Below, in pieces: positions 53,915-62,906 of a stretch of DNA of 64,000 nt. The stretch's first letter is position 1, and every line of letters starts with the position of its first letter. The stretch comes from Marinomonas mediterranea MMB-1 (lineage in GTDB: Bacteria; Pseudomonadota; Gammaproteobacteria; Pseudomonadales; Marinomonadaceae). The position numbers and the translations under genes are program-made. The stretch spans positions 372,001-436,000 of the forward strand of contig NC_015276.1 in the NCBI RefSeq assembly GCF_000192865.1, in the 5' to 3' direction. A model generated the notes under the pieces. It saw only the letters and a program-made list of their open reading frames with translations, was not told the origin of the DNA and made no database searches.

Positions 53915-55120
53915 ATGGATAGGGCTATGTTAGAAAAATATTTGCCTGCTTTGCTAGTGGGAGGTATGGCAACATTTTCTGGAATAGGTGTTTCACGCTT
54001 TGCCTATACTCCACTTTTGCCAGAATTAGTTCATCAAGGATGGTTTAATGAGGTTTTTTCCGTCTATTTAAGTGGCGCGAATCTTGTTGGTTACTTAATT
54101 GGCGCACTGGCTGCACATTATATTTCCTTATATATCAAACCTCGATTATTAATGGCTCTATGCTTTACTGCAATCTCTTTAAGCTTCTTCCTTTGTGCTC
54201 AACCGGGCAGTTATATATGGTTTTTCACTTGGCGATTAATCGCAGGTATTAGTGGCGCCATACTCATGGTTGTAGGCCCCGCAACTGCATTATTAGCTAT
54301 CCCAGGAGCTAGTCGTAGCAAAATTGGTTCATATATATTTATGGGCATTGGCTTTGGTATTATTTTGTCGTCCCTGATAGTGCCATTATCTATTCAGTTT
54401 GGTTTGTCCTCGATTTGGTTCATGCTTGGTTTGCTTAGTCTATTATCTGGAGTAGTAAGTGACCGTAATTTTATTAAGCTTCCCTCAAGTATAGCGACAG
54501 AAAAAAAGCAGACAAATTCTACTAAAGGCATTAAAGGTAACGTCAAATTAGCCGTACTATTTGTAGTGCTAGCCTATGCTTTGGATGCCATTGGCTTTAT
54601 TCCTCATACCCTATTTTGGGTTGACTATTTAGCAAGAGAAAAGGCATTAGGAGTAGATGTTGCATCAATACAATGGACTGTTTTCGGTGTAGGAGCCATT
54701 TTTGGTCCCTTGATAGCAGGGCGCTTAAGTCAGCAGTTTGGTTGGCATTCTGCTCTTTATATTGCGTTTATAATTAAAGCTCTAGCTATTGTAATACCTA
54801 TATTTTCTATATCAATTATTTGTAGAACTTTATCCTCTTTTTTGGTTGGCGCCATGGTTCCAGGAATTGTGGCATTAACTTCTGGGCGTATTTCTGAACT
54901 GTCTGATGCCATTAATTATAAGCGTTTATGGGGATACGCTACTGCGTTTTTTTCTACTGCTCAGGCCTTGTCTGGCTATGCTATGTCTGCATTATATGAA
55001 AATATGGGGAGTTATTATTTATTGTTTTACATTGGCAGTGCTGCGTTATTCATTGGTGCTTTTCTAGCCTTTTTGAGTAATTATGTGGTTGGCTTTAAAC
55101 TATTTTCAATTTTTCGATAA
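53915..55120 (+). CDS. YbfB/YjiJ-type MFS transporter
   Basis: About 401 residues from the ATG at 53915; a longer in-frame GTG start at 53804 adds a non-conserved head. There are 12 TM segments, with the YbfB-family opening 'LVGGMATFSGIGVSRFAYTPLLPELV' and 'LSGANLVGYLIGALAA'. The gene is A+T-rich with few strong codons, unlike the flanking chromosome. It starts the four-gene island and overlaps the GST gene's upstream region. It is likely an exporter; the substrate is unknown. Confidence 0.82.
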   Translation: MDRAMLEKYLPALLVGGMATFSGIGVSRFAYTPLLPELVHQGWFNEVFSVYLSGANLVGYLIGALAAHYISLYIKPRLLMALCFTAISLSFFLCAQPGSYIWFFTWRLIAGISGAILMVVGPATALLAIPGASRSKIGSYIFMGIGFGIILSSLIVPLSIQFGLSSIWFMLGLLSLLSGVVSDRNFIKLPSSIATEKKQTNSTKGIKGNVKLAVLFVVLAYALDAIGFIPHTLFWVDYLAREKALGVDVASIQWTVFGVGAIFGPLIAGRLSQQFGWHSALYIAFIIKALAIVIPIFSISIICRTLSSFLVGAMVPGIVALTSGRISELSDAINYKRLWGYATAFFSTAQALSGYAMSALYENMGSYYLLFYIGSAALFIGAFLAFLSNYVVGFKLFSIFR

Positions 55121-55139
55121 TTTAATTGCAGGTTTTAAT

Positions 55140-55745
55140 ATGAAGTTATTTTCAAATAAAACATCACCTTATGCTCGAATGGTTAGGATCCTGATTTTAG
55201 AGAAAGAAATGACTGAAAAGGTAGATCTTGTTTGGTGTGATCCTTGGAGTGATGATGAAAATTTTCTTAAAATAAATCCATTAGGAAGAATTCCTAGCTT
55301 GGTTTTAGAATCAGGTTTGGCAATAAATGAATCGATAATAATTGCCAATTATTTAGACTCCATTGATGAAAAAACTCCCTCGCTTATACCTAATAAATAT
55401 AAAGAAAATGTGTTTTATCTTATGGGGTTAGGTCAAGGTATAATGGATGCCGCCTTTTCAATAGTCATTTCCAAAAAATATTTGGGTAGAGAGCTTGATA
55501 ATTCAATATTGAATTTAAGGCGATTTAATGGAATTCGTCGATCACTAGGGCAACTTGAAGAAAATATAGAAAAATATTCTCATGAGGAAAGCATTACATT
55601 AGGAGATATTTCTATTGCAGTATCCCTGAGCTATATATTGTTTCGTATTCCTGAAATGAAAATAAATGATAATTATCCTAAGTTATCAAAGTGGTGTGAG
55701 AGAATTTCATCTAGAAGTAGCTTTGAAAGCACCGCTTTTAAATGA
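55140..55745 (+). CDS. Glutathione S-transferase-like protein
   Basis: 201 residues from the ATG at 55140. The N-domain reads 'MKLFSNKTSPYARMVRILIL' with the Ser of the active-site region, the cis-Pro turn 'INPLGRIPSLVLE' and 'INESIIIANYLD'. The C-domain is helical ('EENIEKYSHEESITLGDISIAVSLSYILF'). It lies 20 bases after the MFS gene. It is distinct from the GST at 52186. The role is probably conjugation or isomerisation of a substrate handled by the island. Confidence 0.82.
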   Translation: MKLFSNKTSPYARMVRILILEKEMTEKVDLVWCDPWSDDENFLKINPLGRIPSLVLESGLAINESIIIANYLDSIDEKTPSLIPNKYKENVFYLMGLGQGIMDAAFSIVISKKYLGRELDNSILNLRRFNGIRRSLGQLEENIEKYSHEESITLGDISIAVSLSYILFRIPEMKINDNYPKLSKWCERISSRSSFESTAFK

Positions 55746-55787
55746 ATAAATAGATTATAATTTTTTTGTTTCAATAAAGGATTGAAA

Positions 55788-57467
55788 ATGAAAAAAATTG
55801 CGATTGTCGGTATGGGGCCAAGAGGTACCTCTTTACTTGAGAGGATGATTACATATATAGAGAACTCGAAAGATAAAGTTAATATTTCATTTTTGTTTTT
55901 TGAGAAGAATAAAGAATTTGGGTCAGGTTGTCATAAAAAAGATCTACCTAAAGGGTTATTGGCAAATACTATCGCCAGTCAAATAACTATGTTTTACGGG
56001 GATGAAATGGAATCGTTTGGCCCCGTGAAATCTGGCCCTTGTTTTTATGAGTGGCATACTCAGATAAAAAAACAACCTATTGGCGAATCAGACTATCCTT
56101 CTAGAAGTGTTTTGGGTGAATACTTAAATTATTTTTACGATTTTCAAATAAACAGATTAAAAAAATTGGGTATTTCATTCTTCGAAATTAATGAGGAAGT
56201 GATAGATATTGATTCGAGTTTTGGTAGAGCTTCGATCAAAACAAAAAATGATAATTACAAGGTTGATTCTATTACAATTTGTAGTGGTCATGAAGATATG
56301 GAAGTTAGAAATGATAGAGTGTTTGACTTTGTTTTTTCTACAGAAAAAATGCACGAAATACCAAGCGGATCTGAGGTCGGCATTCAAGGAATGGGATTGA
56401 CTGCTTTTGATGTTATTAGTAGTTTGACTGAAGGGCGCGGTGGAGAGTTTGTGGCGTCTTCTGATGGTGGTTTAGAGTATATTGCTTCAGGAAATGAGCC
56501 TTTTTTAAATATTTTTTCGCGATCTGGGATTTTTCTTTCAAGCCGTGCCTATAACGCTAATACATCTTTCATTTACAAGCCGATTGTTTTTAAAACTGAA
56601 TCTATTGAGTATATGAAAAAAATAAAAGGTAAGCTTGACTTTGAACTCGATGTTTTACCTTTATTAATTACTGAGTTGCAAATTGCATATATGCAACAAG
56701 GAGGAGAGGGTGCTCTTGATACGGATTATTTCTTCCATCCAGAGAAAAAATTGGACTTTAATGATGAAAAAAAATTCGTTGAAAGTTTTTGCTCTTTGTT
56801 AAAGTTAGACTATTCTCAATCACTTGATGGTAAGTTTGAAAATCCTTATAAATTTTGTCAGGATGTCGTAAGAGATTTACGTGATGTTATTCGAGTCGCT
56901 ACAGATTATTCTGCCTTAAATCCAGAGTCACACAAGGTTTTAATAAATAAATGGCAGCCAATAATTAATAAGATTTGTGTTGGGCCTCCATATCTAAGGC
57001 TGATGCAACTCGAAGCACTTATTAAAGCTGGGTTATGTTCAGTCTCTACTGCTGCTAACCCTACAGTATTAAAAACAGAAAACGGTTTTAAGTTAGTTCA
57101 AAAATTTAATAATGATAAAAAAGAAAAGAATATTGATTATCTGATAAAAGCTAGAATGCCCACGATAAATTTTAATGAGCGAAAAGATACCTTGGTTAAT
57201 AATTTAAAAGAAAAGTTTAGATTTTTTAATAATGGCGGTTTCCAATATGGAGGGCTTGATATTGATTCACAGCATAGAGTAATTGATATTAATGGTGAAC
57301 CGTGCGAAAATTTTCATGCTATTGGTTTATCATCCGAAGGGCCTAAATATTTTACATTGGTTCTTGGAAGGCCAGGTATGGTATCGACATTTTTGATGGA
57401 TAGTAATTTTTTAGCAAATAAAATTTATCTTGATGTATTGTCATCAAAAGAAAATGTTGTTTCTTGA
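55788..57467 (+). CDS. FAD/NAD(P)-binding protein (PF13454-like)
   Basis: 559 residues from the ATG at 55788 (AAAGGA upstream). The dinucleotide-binding motif GMGPRG sits at the N-terminus ('KKIAIVGMGPRGTSLLERM'), followed by 'FGSGCHKKDLPKGLLANTIASQ', typical of the FAD-NAD(P)-binding family. A second glycine motif 'GSEVGIQGMGLTAFDVISSL' marks the NAD(P) half. Members occur in secondary-metabolite and amino-acid-modifying clusters; the reactions are mostly unknown. It is the probable enzymatic core of the island. Confidence 0.78.
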   Translation: MKKIAIVGMGPRGTSLLERMITYIENSKDKVNISFLFFEKNKEFGSGCHKKDLPKGLLANTIASQITMFYGDEMESFGPVKSGPCFYEWHTQIKKQPIGESDYPSRSVLGEYLNYFYDFQINRLKKLGISFFEINEEVIDIDSSFGRASIKTKNDNYKVDSITICSGHEDMEVRNDRVFDFVFSTEKMHEIPSGSEVGIQGMGLTAFDVISSLTEGRGGEFVASSDGGLEYIASGNEPFLNIFSRSGIFLSSRAYNANTSFIYKPIVFKTESIEYMKKIKGKLDFELDVLPLLITELQIAYMQQGGEGALDTDYFFHPEKKLDFNDEKKFVESFCSLLKLDYSQSLDGKFENPYKFCQDVVRDLRDVIRVATDYSALNPESHKVLINKWQPIINKICVGPPYLRLMQLEALIKAGLCSVSTAANPTVLKTENGFKLVQKFNNDKKEKNIDYLIKARMPTINFNERKDTLVNNLKEKFRFFNNGGFQYGGLDIDSQHRVIDINGEPCENFHAIGLSSEGPKYFTLVLGRPGMVSTFLMDSNFLANKIYLDVLSSKENVVS

Positions 57468-57488
57468 TCTTTTTTTCTTTTAATTATT

Positions 57489-58616
57489 TTGGTTTTTATG
57501 TTTCGATTTTTAATTGTTAACTACCTTTCTAGTATGGGGATAGTTTTTTTAATATTATCTTTTGTTTTTAATTTTAGTTTAAGCGATGGAATTGATTCTT
57601 TCTATAAAAAAACTATCGAAGGAGCTTTTTTTCTTGATAGTGTTATTGTTTATATATTAGCACTTAGCTTTTTGAAGTTATCCTTAATCAACAGAAGGCT
57701 TTTTCAAAAAATGGAATTTGATCAAGCTAAATCTTCTTCAATTGAGACAAAAATAATCTCTTTTTTAAGTGCTTTTTCTTTTGGGTTAGGTGTTTCGTCA
57801 TTTCTTAAAGCTTTATCTAAGGGACCTATTGAGACAAAAAAAATATCAAGAGGATTAACTTCGAGTATGCTTATATATCCTACAACATTAGCATCTGGTT
57901 ATGTTTTTGATTTTTATGAATTTGATTCAATTTTCTCTGTTTTTTTGATTGGGCTACCTTTATGTCTTTTTATAATATTTCTGGATAATAAAAAGACACC
58001 TTTTTCCTTTTTCAATTTAAATATTTTGCTTTTCTCTTTGTTTTTGGCATTTCTGAATGTTTTCTATATGTATGTTTTTTCACTTTTTTTGAATGGAAGC
58101 TTTTTGTTAAAGCAATCACTGTTTTTTATTATTTTTTCATTATTCTTGCAATGGCGTACTATCTTTAAAGTATCTGAAGCTTTCTTTTCTATATGGCGGC
58201 AAGTTCTTTTCTTCATAGGAGTTGGTAGTGTTAGCTATTCTATATCCCCAATACTAAAATCAGTAAATCCATACGAAGTTCTTTCTTTTCTTGGTAATGA
58301 TTTTATATTGATTTTTCCTATTTTCTTAGTGCCTATTTTGAGTGTCTTTCTTATTCATCCTTTATTACTTTTTATTTCCTTTAGTTTGTTGTTTTCTCAG
58401 CCAATGTTAGATGCCGGATTTACTGAAGAGCAAATATGTATTGCTTGGCTTGTTATGATTGTGAATGCTCAATTGTTATCACCAGTATCATTAACTACAG
58501 TAATGGCATCAACTAATACGAATAACAATATTTTTTACGAAAGTTTTTTTAAACATTATAAATTTTGTTTTGTTTTTGGGGGTGTTTCTTTTTTGTATTT
58601 ATTGTTTCTACGATGA
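57489..58616 (+). CDS. Polytopic membrane protein, unknown family
   Basis: 375 residues with about ten hydrophobic segments and very high Phe/Leu/Ser content. The first ATG is 57489 and a second, at 57498, is equally good. A C-terminal 'EEQICIAWLVMIVNAQLLSPVSLTTVMAS' segment recalls ion-transporter-type permeases (TRAP, DUF401 or lactate permease-like), but nothing firm. It lies 21 bases after the FAD protein gene and is as A+T-rich. It may be the importer matching the MFS exporter. Confidence 0.65.
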   Translation: MVFMFRFLIVNYLSSMGIVFLILSFVFNFSLSDGIDSFYKKTIEGAFFLDSVIVYILALSFLKLSLINRRLFQKMEFDQAKSSSIETKIISFLSAFSFGLGVSSFLKALSKGPIETKKISRGLTSSMLIYPTTLASGYVFDFYEFDSIFSVFLIGLPLCLFIIFLDNKKTPFSFFNLNILLFSLFLAFLNVFYMYVFSLFLNGSFLLKQSLFFIIFSLFLQWRTIFKVSEAFFSIWRQVLFFIGVGSVSYSISPILKSVNPYEVLSFLGNDFILIFPIFLVPILSVFLIHPLLLFISFSLLFSQPMLDAGFTEEQICIAWLVMIVNAQLLSPVSLTTVMASTNTNNNIFYESFFKHYKFCFVFGGVSFLYLLFLR

Positions 58617-59406
58617 TTTTATTGCTTTCTGAATATAACGCATTTATCAAGCAACAGGAAAGTATAAAAGTAACCCAAAGGTCTCTTATCGAAGCTTAAG
58701 TTCAAAGTGTGTCATTGATTTTTTTACGTTACTTTTCTCTAGGGAAGGTGTGAATAAGTCCATTGGCTTCAGCGTGTGGATAACGCTTCTTTATTTGAGG
58801 TAAGTTTCGCCGTCCAATATCGAGCATATTGGCAAGAAAGTGAACAAAGAATTAAAGAGAGTTTAGCCTACGCCTTCTGGGTCTTTCAGAGAAACAGCCT
58901 ATCTTTGTTAAGAGTGATTGAAAGGTATTAACATTCCTGCTCACTCTCGCCTTAATAGGCTGTTTCTCTGATAAGACTGAAGCTCATAAGACTTATTCGT
59001 GCCTTCCCTAGACACTCGATATCGTAAAGCATAATTGTTTTTGTATTTTCTAAGAGCCAAGGGAAAAACGGAAGATGGTACTTGGTGTTTTAATGAGTAG
59101 ATCTTGACGCCGCTGTTTTATAAATAACGATCAACACCTTTATATGACAGACCTCGAGAAGGGATTGTTCTGTTACTTTCTAGTTAATTCCTGTCAGTGC
59201 TTGGGTTGGCTGATTGTAAAAGCTAGTCTTCCAAACCTGTATCTAAACCAACTGTTTCCTATTCATGCGTTGAAGAAAATCGAGATGTCTTTAGACTTGG
59301 ACGCTAAAGGGACACTTTATGTCGCGACGTTAGAATACCTCCAATGGGTCGCTGATCTCTCGACATTTACTCAAGCATAAGTGGCGCATTTTTTGTCTGC
59401 ACATGA
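58617..59406. other. Gene-free stretch with a large nested inverted repeat
   Basis: About 790 bases without a gene I would call. It holds the structure at 58887-58970, described separately. A 78-codon open frame at 59144-59380 shows no conserved feature. Confidence 0.5.
58887..58970. repeat. Nested inverted repeat (84 bases)
   Basis: CAGAGAAACAGCCTAT (58887-58902) is a perfect complement of ATAGGCTGTTTCTCTG (58955-58970). Inside, AGAGTGA (58911-58917) pairs with TCACTCT (58941-58947). Unpaired gaps of 8 and 7 bases separate the two stems, giving a hairpin with a symmetric bulge. Confidence 0.8.
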
Positions 59407-59703
59407 GCCGGTAATCCGCCCGTACGCTTACGTTGCGACAACGGCCCGGAGTTTATTAGTCATGAGTTCGGTAAGTGGGCTAAAAAGAAAGGCATCAGAA
59501 TAGACTATATTCAACCGTGTAACCGTCAACAAAATGCGTATATTGAGCGTTACAATCGAACAGCGAGATATGGCTGGGTCAGTAAACACCTGTTTGATAC
59601 GCTCGAAGAAGTCTAAGACTATGCAACAGAGTGGCTATGGTTTTACAATTATGAAAGGCCACATACTGCCAACGGAGGTAAGCCACCTCTAATGGCCGCT
59701 TAA
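59407..59703 (+). mobile_element. IS3-family transposase (orfB) C-terminal remnant
   Basis: Reads 'LRCDNGPEFISHEFGKWAKKKGIRID' and then 'YIQPCNRQQNAYIERYNRT' in one frame, the D and E of the DDE core of IS3-type integrase-core transposases. A TAA at 59614-59616 interrupts it, then 'DYATEWLWFYNYERPH' and 'GGKPPLMAA' continue to TAA at 59701. The N-terminal half and orfA are absent. It is inactive and marks the right edge of the A+T-rich island. Confidence 0.8.
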
Positions 59704-59764
59704 CGTCTACTTTTGAACGGCATTAAAAAGGGGAGGATTACCAGCCTAAGCCGAAGGAAGTTAT

Positions 59765-60391
59765 ATGTACATATCACGCCAACACAATTTTCTTTTCTGT
59801 CATGTTTCAAGAACCGGTGGGACGTCGTTGACCGAACATATAAAACGACATGTTAAAGACGTTGAACAGGTACGTTTACAGCACTTATCTATGAAAGAAG
59901 GCAAAGCTATTCTAGGGGAAGAATTCGATACTTTTTTTAAATTTACATTGGTTCGAAACCCCTGGGAGAGGCTAGTCTCTTGGTACGCTTTGATGGCTTT
60001 ATCTGATGCATCATTTGACCTGAACAGCGCCGCATTAAATGCCTTACCGGATTCTCCCCATTGGCGAAAGTTTGATGAATTTTTGGAGGCGGTGTCGACC
60101 CAGAAAATCGGAGGATGTCGTGGAAATCGATTGGTTTTTAGCCAGTGGCAGCAATTAATTGATGATGACGGTAATTTACTTGTAGATGAGATTGGCCGAT
60201 TTGAAAACTATGCTCAGGATATCCCCAAATTTCTGTCAAAAGTGAATGTCATGAAACCTTTCGAAGAAAACGTAAATGGCTCAAAGCATCTTCATTATAG
60301 CGAGTATTACTCTGATTTTGGTAAGGAGCTGGTTGCGGACGTATTTCATGAAGACGTATCTAACTTTGGTTACCATTTTGAGCCTATCTAA
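59765..60391 (+). CDS. Sulfotransferase-family protein
   Basis: 208 residues of the Sulfotransfer_2 type. The PAPS 5'-phosphosulfate loop is SRTGGTS (15-21) and the 3'-phosphate motif is VRNPWERLVSWY (R64, S72). The family transfers sulfate to carbohydrates or other hydroxyl groups; in bacteria such genes often decorate surface polysaccharides or small molecules. It starts 60 bases after the IS3 remnant. An acceptor is not indicated by its neighbours. Confidence 0.82.
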   Translation: MYISRQHNFLFCHVSRTGGTSLTEHIKRHVKDVEQVRLQHLSMKEGKAILGEEFDTFFKFTLVRNPWERLVSWYALMALSDASFDLNSAALNALPDSPHWRKFDEFLEAVSTQKIGGCRGNRLVFSQWQQLIDDDGNLLVDEIGRFENYAQDIPKFLSKVNVMKPFEENVNGSKHLHYSEYYSDFGKELVADVFHEDVSNFGYHFEPI

Positions 60392-60542
60392 TTCTGATAT
60401 AGAGGCTGCATTCATGACTTTGGCGGTGATTTTTTTGCGAAATCATTGATTGCCAAGAGCCATGAACGTTCCCTTTTTTAGCTAATATTCTGATCTATAT
60501 TTTTTGAGAGAGTCTCAAGACCAGTTGAAAATAGTGCTCGAA

Positions 60543-61736
60543 TTAAACATGGGCCACTTTTGTCGGTGTTGGGTGACGTAGTAGTTTACGGATTAGTTTG
60601 AGTAAGGCGCTAATAGTAATGACCTGAATAGTAAACAGGACACCTATTCCAATCCAATAGGCAGGGCTAAAAGGCTCAATAATTCCTGTTTTTACCCAAC
60701 CGATATGCCACCAGAACATCCCCATTACAAACAAAGCGACACCGGGGCATACTAATCCAAAACTGATAGGGTTTTCTTTATCTCCGTATAAATAATACGT
60801 CAAATAATGATTGGCTTTCATGACTTTATAACCTAATGTAAAAACCCCTAATTGCAGCATGAAAATAACGGTGAGAGGTAAGAAGAGAGAACCCGGACTG
60901 CTCTCAATCCCAAAGTGGTGGTTTAACCCATGGGATAAACGTACCCAACTAATGCCCAATACCGTCAAAATAGGAATCAGCATCCATAGGCTAGGAGAAG
61001 CGGCTTCAGCGATTCCGTGCTTCATAATCGCATTGATACCATGACTCAATACAATAATGCCAATGAGTAACGCGAAGGCGAAAAATGCAATGCTCAATGT
61101 CGTTGCAATCGCAGCTGTAATCGCAATATGAGACATAGCCGAAGCGGCCGCGAATCCCACCGATAACATAGAAAACGTAAATACACTTACTAAGGCGGAT
61201 AGGTGATTATGATCGACACTTGCATAACCGCCACTACGTACCATGTTGGAGATGTACTGAACAAAGATACGTACAGCGTAAACACCAATTAACGCGAATG
61301 CGGCAATTGCACCGGGAAAAAGTAACTCAACGGAAGCCCATAAATTAGGGATAAATAAAGCGCCGAGAATAAACAGCACGTTCACTGTCATGGCGAAGGT
61401 GACAGGGATGGCCATAAGTTGTACTTCAGCGGGTGTATTAACGAGTGCTTTTAAGTCTTTTTTGAACGCGGTACTTTCGGCGATATTCCAAAACAACAAT
61501 GCAAAATGGAGTATGGAAAACACAATAATCCCTACTAATGAGGCAAACGTAAGGGCGGCCATAAAACCACCTTCATTTAACTGAGTACTCCAATCCGCAA
61601 ATGTCGGTATTGGTGTGTTTTTATGAGGTACCATCCACATCAGGTACATAAAAAAACTTACCGCCGTACCGCCAGCACCTAAAGAACTGAACCAATAGCT
61701 TGGATGAAACGTCATGTTGGGTTTTCTGCGAATCAT
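60543..61736 (-). CDS. Ten-TM inner-membrane protein, TDT/SLAC1-like
   Basis: 397 residues with about ten TM segments and few loops, starting with a conserved-looking 'MTFHPSYWFSSLGAGGTAVSFFMYLMWMVPHK'. The pattern of aromatic-Gly helices ('GLVCPGVALFVMGMFWWHIGWVK') resembles the tellurite-resistance/dicarboxylate transporter (SLAC1) superfamily. I am unsure of the family. AGAGGAC lies before the ATG. The gene is single, with no operon partner. Confidence 0.6.
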   Translation of the reverse strand: MIRRKPNMTFHPSYWFSSLGAGGTAVSFFMYLMWMVPHKNTPIPTFADWSTQLNEGGFMAALTFASLVGIIVFSILHFALLFWNIAESTAFKKDLKALVNTPAEVQLMAIPVTFAMTVNVLFILGALFIPNLWASVELLFPGAIAAFALIGVYAVRIFVQYISNMVRSGGYASVDHNHLSALVSVFTFSMLSVGFAAASAMSHIAITAAIATTLSIAFFAFALLIGIIVLSHGINAIMKHGIAEAASPSLWMLIPILTVLGISWVRLSHGLNHHFGIESSPGSLFLPLTVIFMLQLGVFTLGYKVMKANHYLTYYLYGDKENPISFGLVCPGVALFVMGMFWWHIGWVKTGIIEPFSPAYWIGIGVLFTIQVITISALLKLIRKLLRHPTPTKVAHV

Positions 61737-61882
61737 GGAACTGTCCTCTCTTTAATATTAGTAAATTCTAATATATAAGGGGGAAATGATTGTTTGCATA
61801 AAAAAGTGATGATTGTTTGACCAGTATCACTTTTTAATGTCATGTCTCAGAAAATTAGGGGCAGATGAAACTAGGGTTAGTA

Positions 61883-61921
61883 ATTGACCCCATCCTAACC
61901 TTCCCCTTGGTAAGGGGAAGG
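61883..61921 (-). repeat. Dispersed palindromic repeat, copy 2
   Basis: On the minus strand TTCCCCTTACC-AAGGGGAA-GGTTAGGATGGGGTCA corresponds to the repeat at 47726-47760 with a few substitutions and a 2-base insertion. It lies between two minus-strand genes. Confidence 0.7.
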
Positions 61922-62014
61922 GATCTGAAAATTTTTCAGTAAAAGCAATGGGTTAAATTATATAATAGATTCAGTACCGACCCTAAGTTGTTCTAATTTG
62001 TTTATCTCAAAAAA

Positions 62015-62365
62015 CTACGCAAACACGGGTGCGTCGAATTCTTCTGGCTCATCGGTATAAATGCAGACATTCCAGTCTTCTGCTAAGCCGTCGTCTGCCT
62101 CGCAGTAGGTTTGGAAAAATTCGCCGATTTCCTTGCGGTTACAGTGTGCTTCAAAGCTTGCCATGTCTTTCCAGATTTCTTGGAAGGCGATGGGGAAGCT
62201 TTTTCCTTCTGCGTAGGGGCTGGCGACTTGTCGAGTAACTCGGTATTCGATGCATCCATCTTCTCTAAGTGTGTTCGGTTCTAAGCTTTGCAAGACCTTG
62301 AAGAGGGTTTTCTCTTGACCTGATTTGGGTAAAAATTGAGCAACACAGTAGACTCTACTAGACAT
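62015..62365 (-). CDS. ABM-domain (antibiotic biosynthesis monooxygenase-like) protein
   Basis: 116 residues from the ATG at 62365, chosen for AAGGA upstream; an in-frame start at 62452 adds an unrelated head. It is a single ferredoxin-like ABM domain: 'YCVAQFLPKSGQEKTLFKVLQSLEPNTLREDGCIEYRV', 'FQEIWKDMASFEAHCNRKEI' and a short acidic tail. Members are cofactor-free monooxygenases, often of quinols or aldehydes. The substrate is unknown. Confidence 0.82.
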   Translation of the reverse strand: MSSRVYCVAQFLPKSGQEKTLFKVLQSLEPNTLREDGCIEYRVTRQVASPYAEGKSFPIAFQEIWKDMASFEAHCNRKEIGEFFQTYCEADDGLAEDWNVCIYTDEPEEFDAPVFA

Positions 62366-62906
62366 TGTGATTTCCTTAGTTAATTGTTCTGCCTTTGGAT
62401 ATTCGGTTATTTTCACGCAACTTTGTCCAAGAGTTATATCGTCTAAAACCATAATTTAGACATAAAGTCTTTGATTTTAAAGAATATTTTTGTTTTCTAT
62501 TAGTGCGAAATCGGACTCTAAATCGTACTTTTTTGATAAAATTGAGAGAAAATAGAAAAAAACACCATATTTTACTGAAAAATCGCAATGTTCAGAGGAT
62601 TTTTCTGTTGAAAAAAAACGACACGACAGAAAATACTCCAACAGCGATGTAAAACGCGTGAATTGGGTTTAATTTACCTTGAATTTGACTTGAAATCACG
62701 GGTGTCAAATTTGAGCAAGGGGTGGTCGCGAGTTAAGATGAGTGCCAATTTAAAAGGGAAGTGTGGGTAAATTTCGTCACTTAGAGCCTCTCTGTAGGCC
62801 CACACGAATATCCTAACAAAGGCAAAAACGTTTTTTTTGGTTCGTTTTTTCCCTACTAGTTTCTAAATATCTTTCTAATTTTACGTTTTACAGTGGGAGT
62901 TGGTGT
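62366..62906. other. Divergent intergenic region ABM gene / gltB
   Basis: About 540 bases. It contains TTTGAC (62684-62689) and its inverted copy GTCAAA (62704-62709), compatible with a -35 element or an operator of gltB, and several A/T runs. A long 5' leader before gltB is possible. No ORF or firm RNA motif was found. Confidence 0.4.

Noticed and set aside
58887..58970. Nested inverted repeat read as an attC site
   Set aside because: It lacks RYYYAAC/GTTRRRY boxes at the ends and its stems are perfect, whereas attC arms are imperfect with extrahelical bases.
59144..59380. 78-codon open frame right of the island
   Set aside because: No ribosome binding site, family motif or sensible composition; it lies in decayed sequence next to a transposase remnant.
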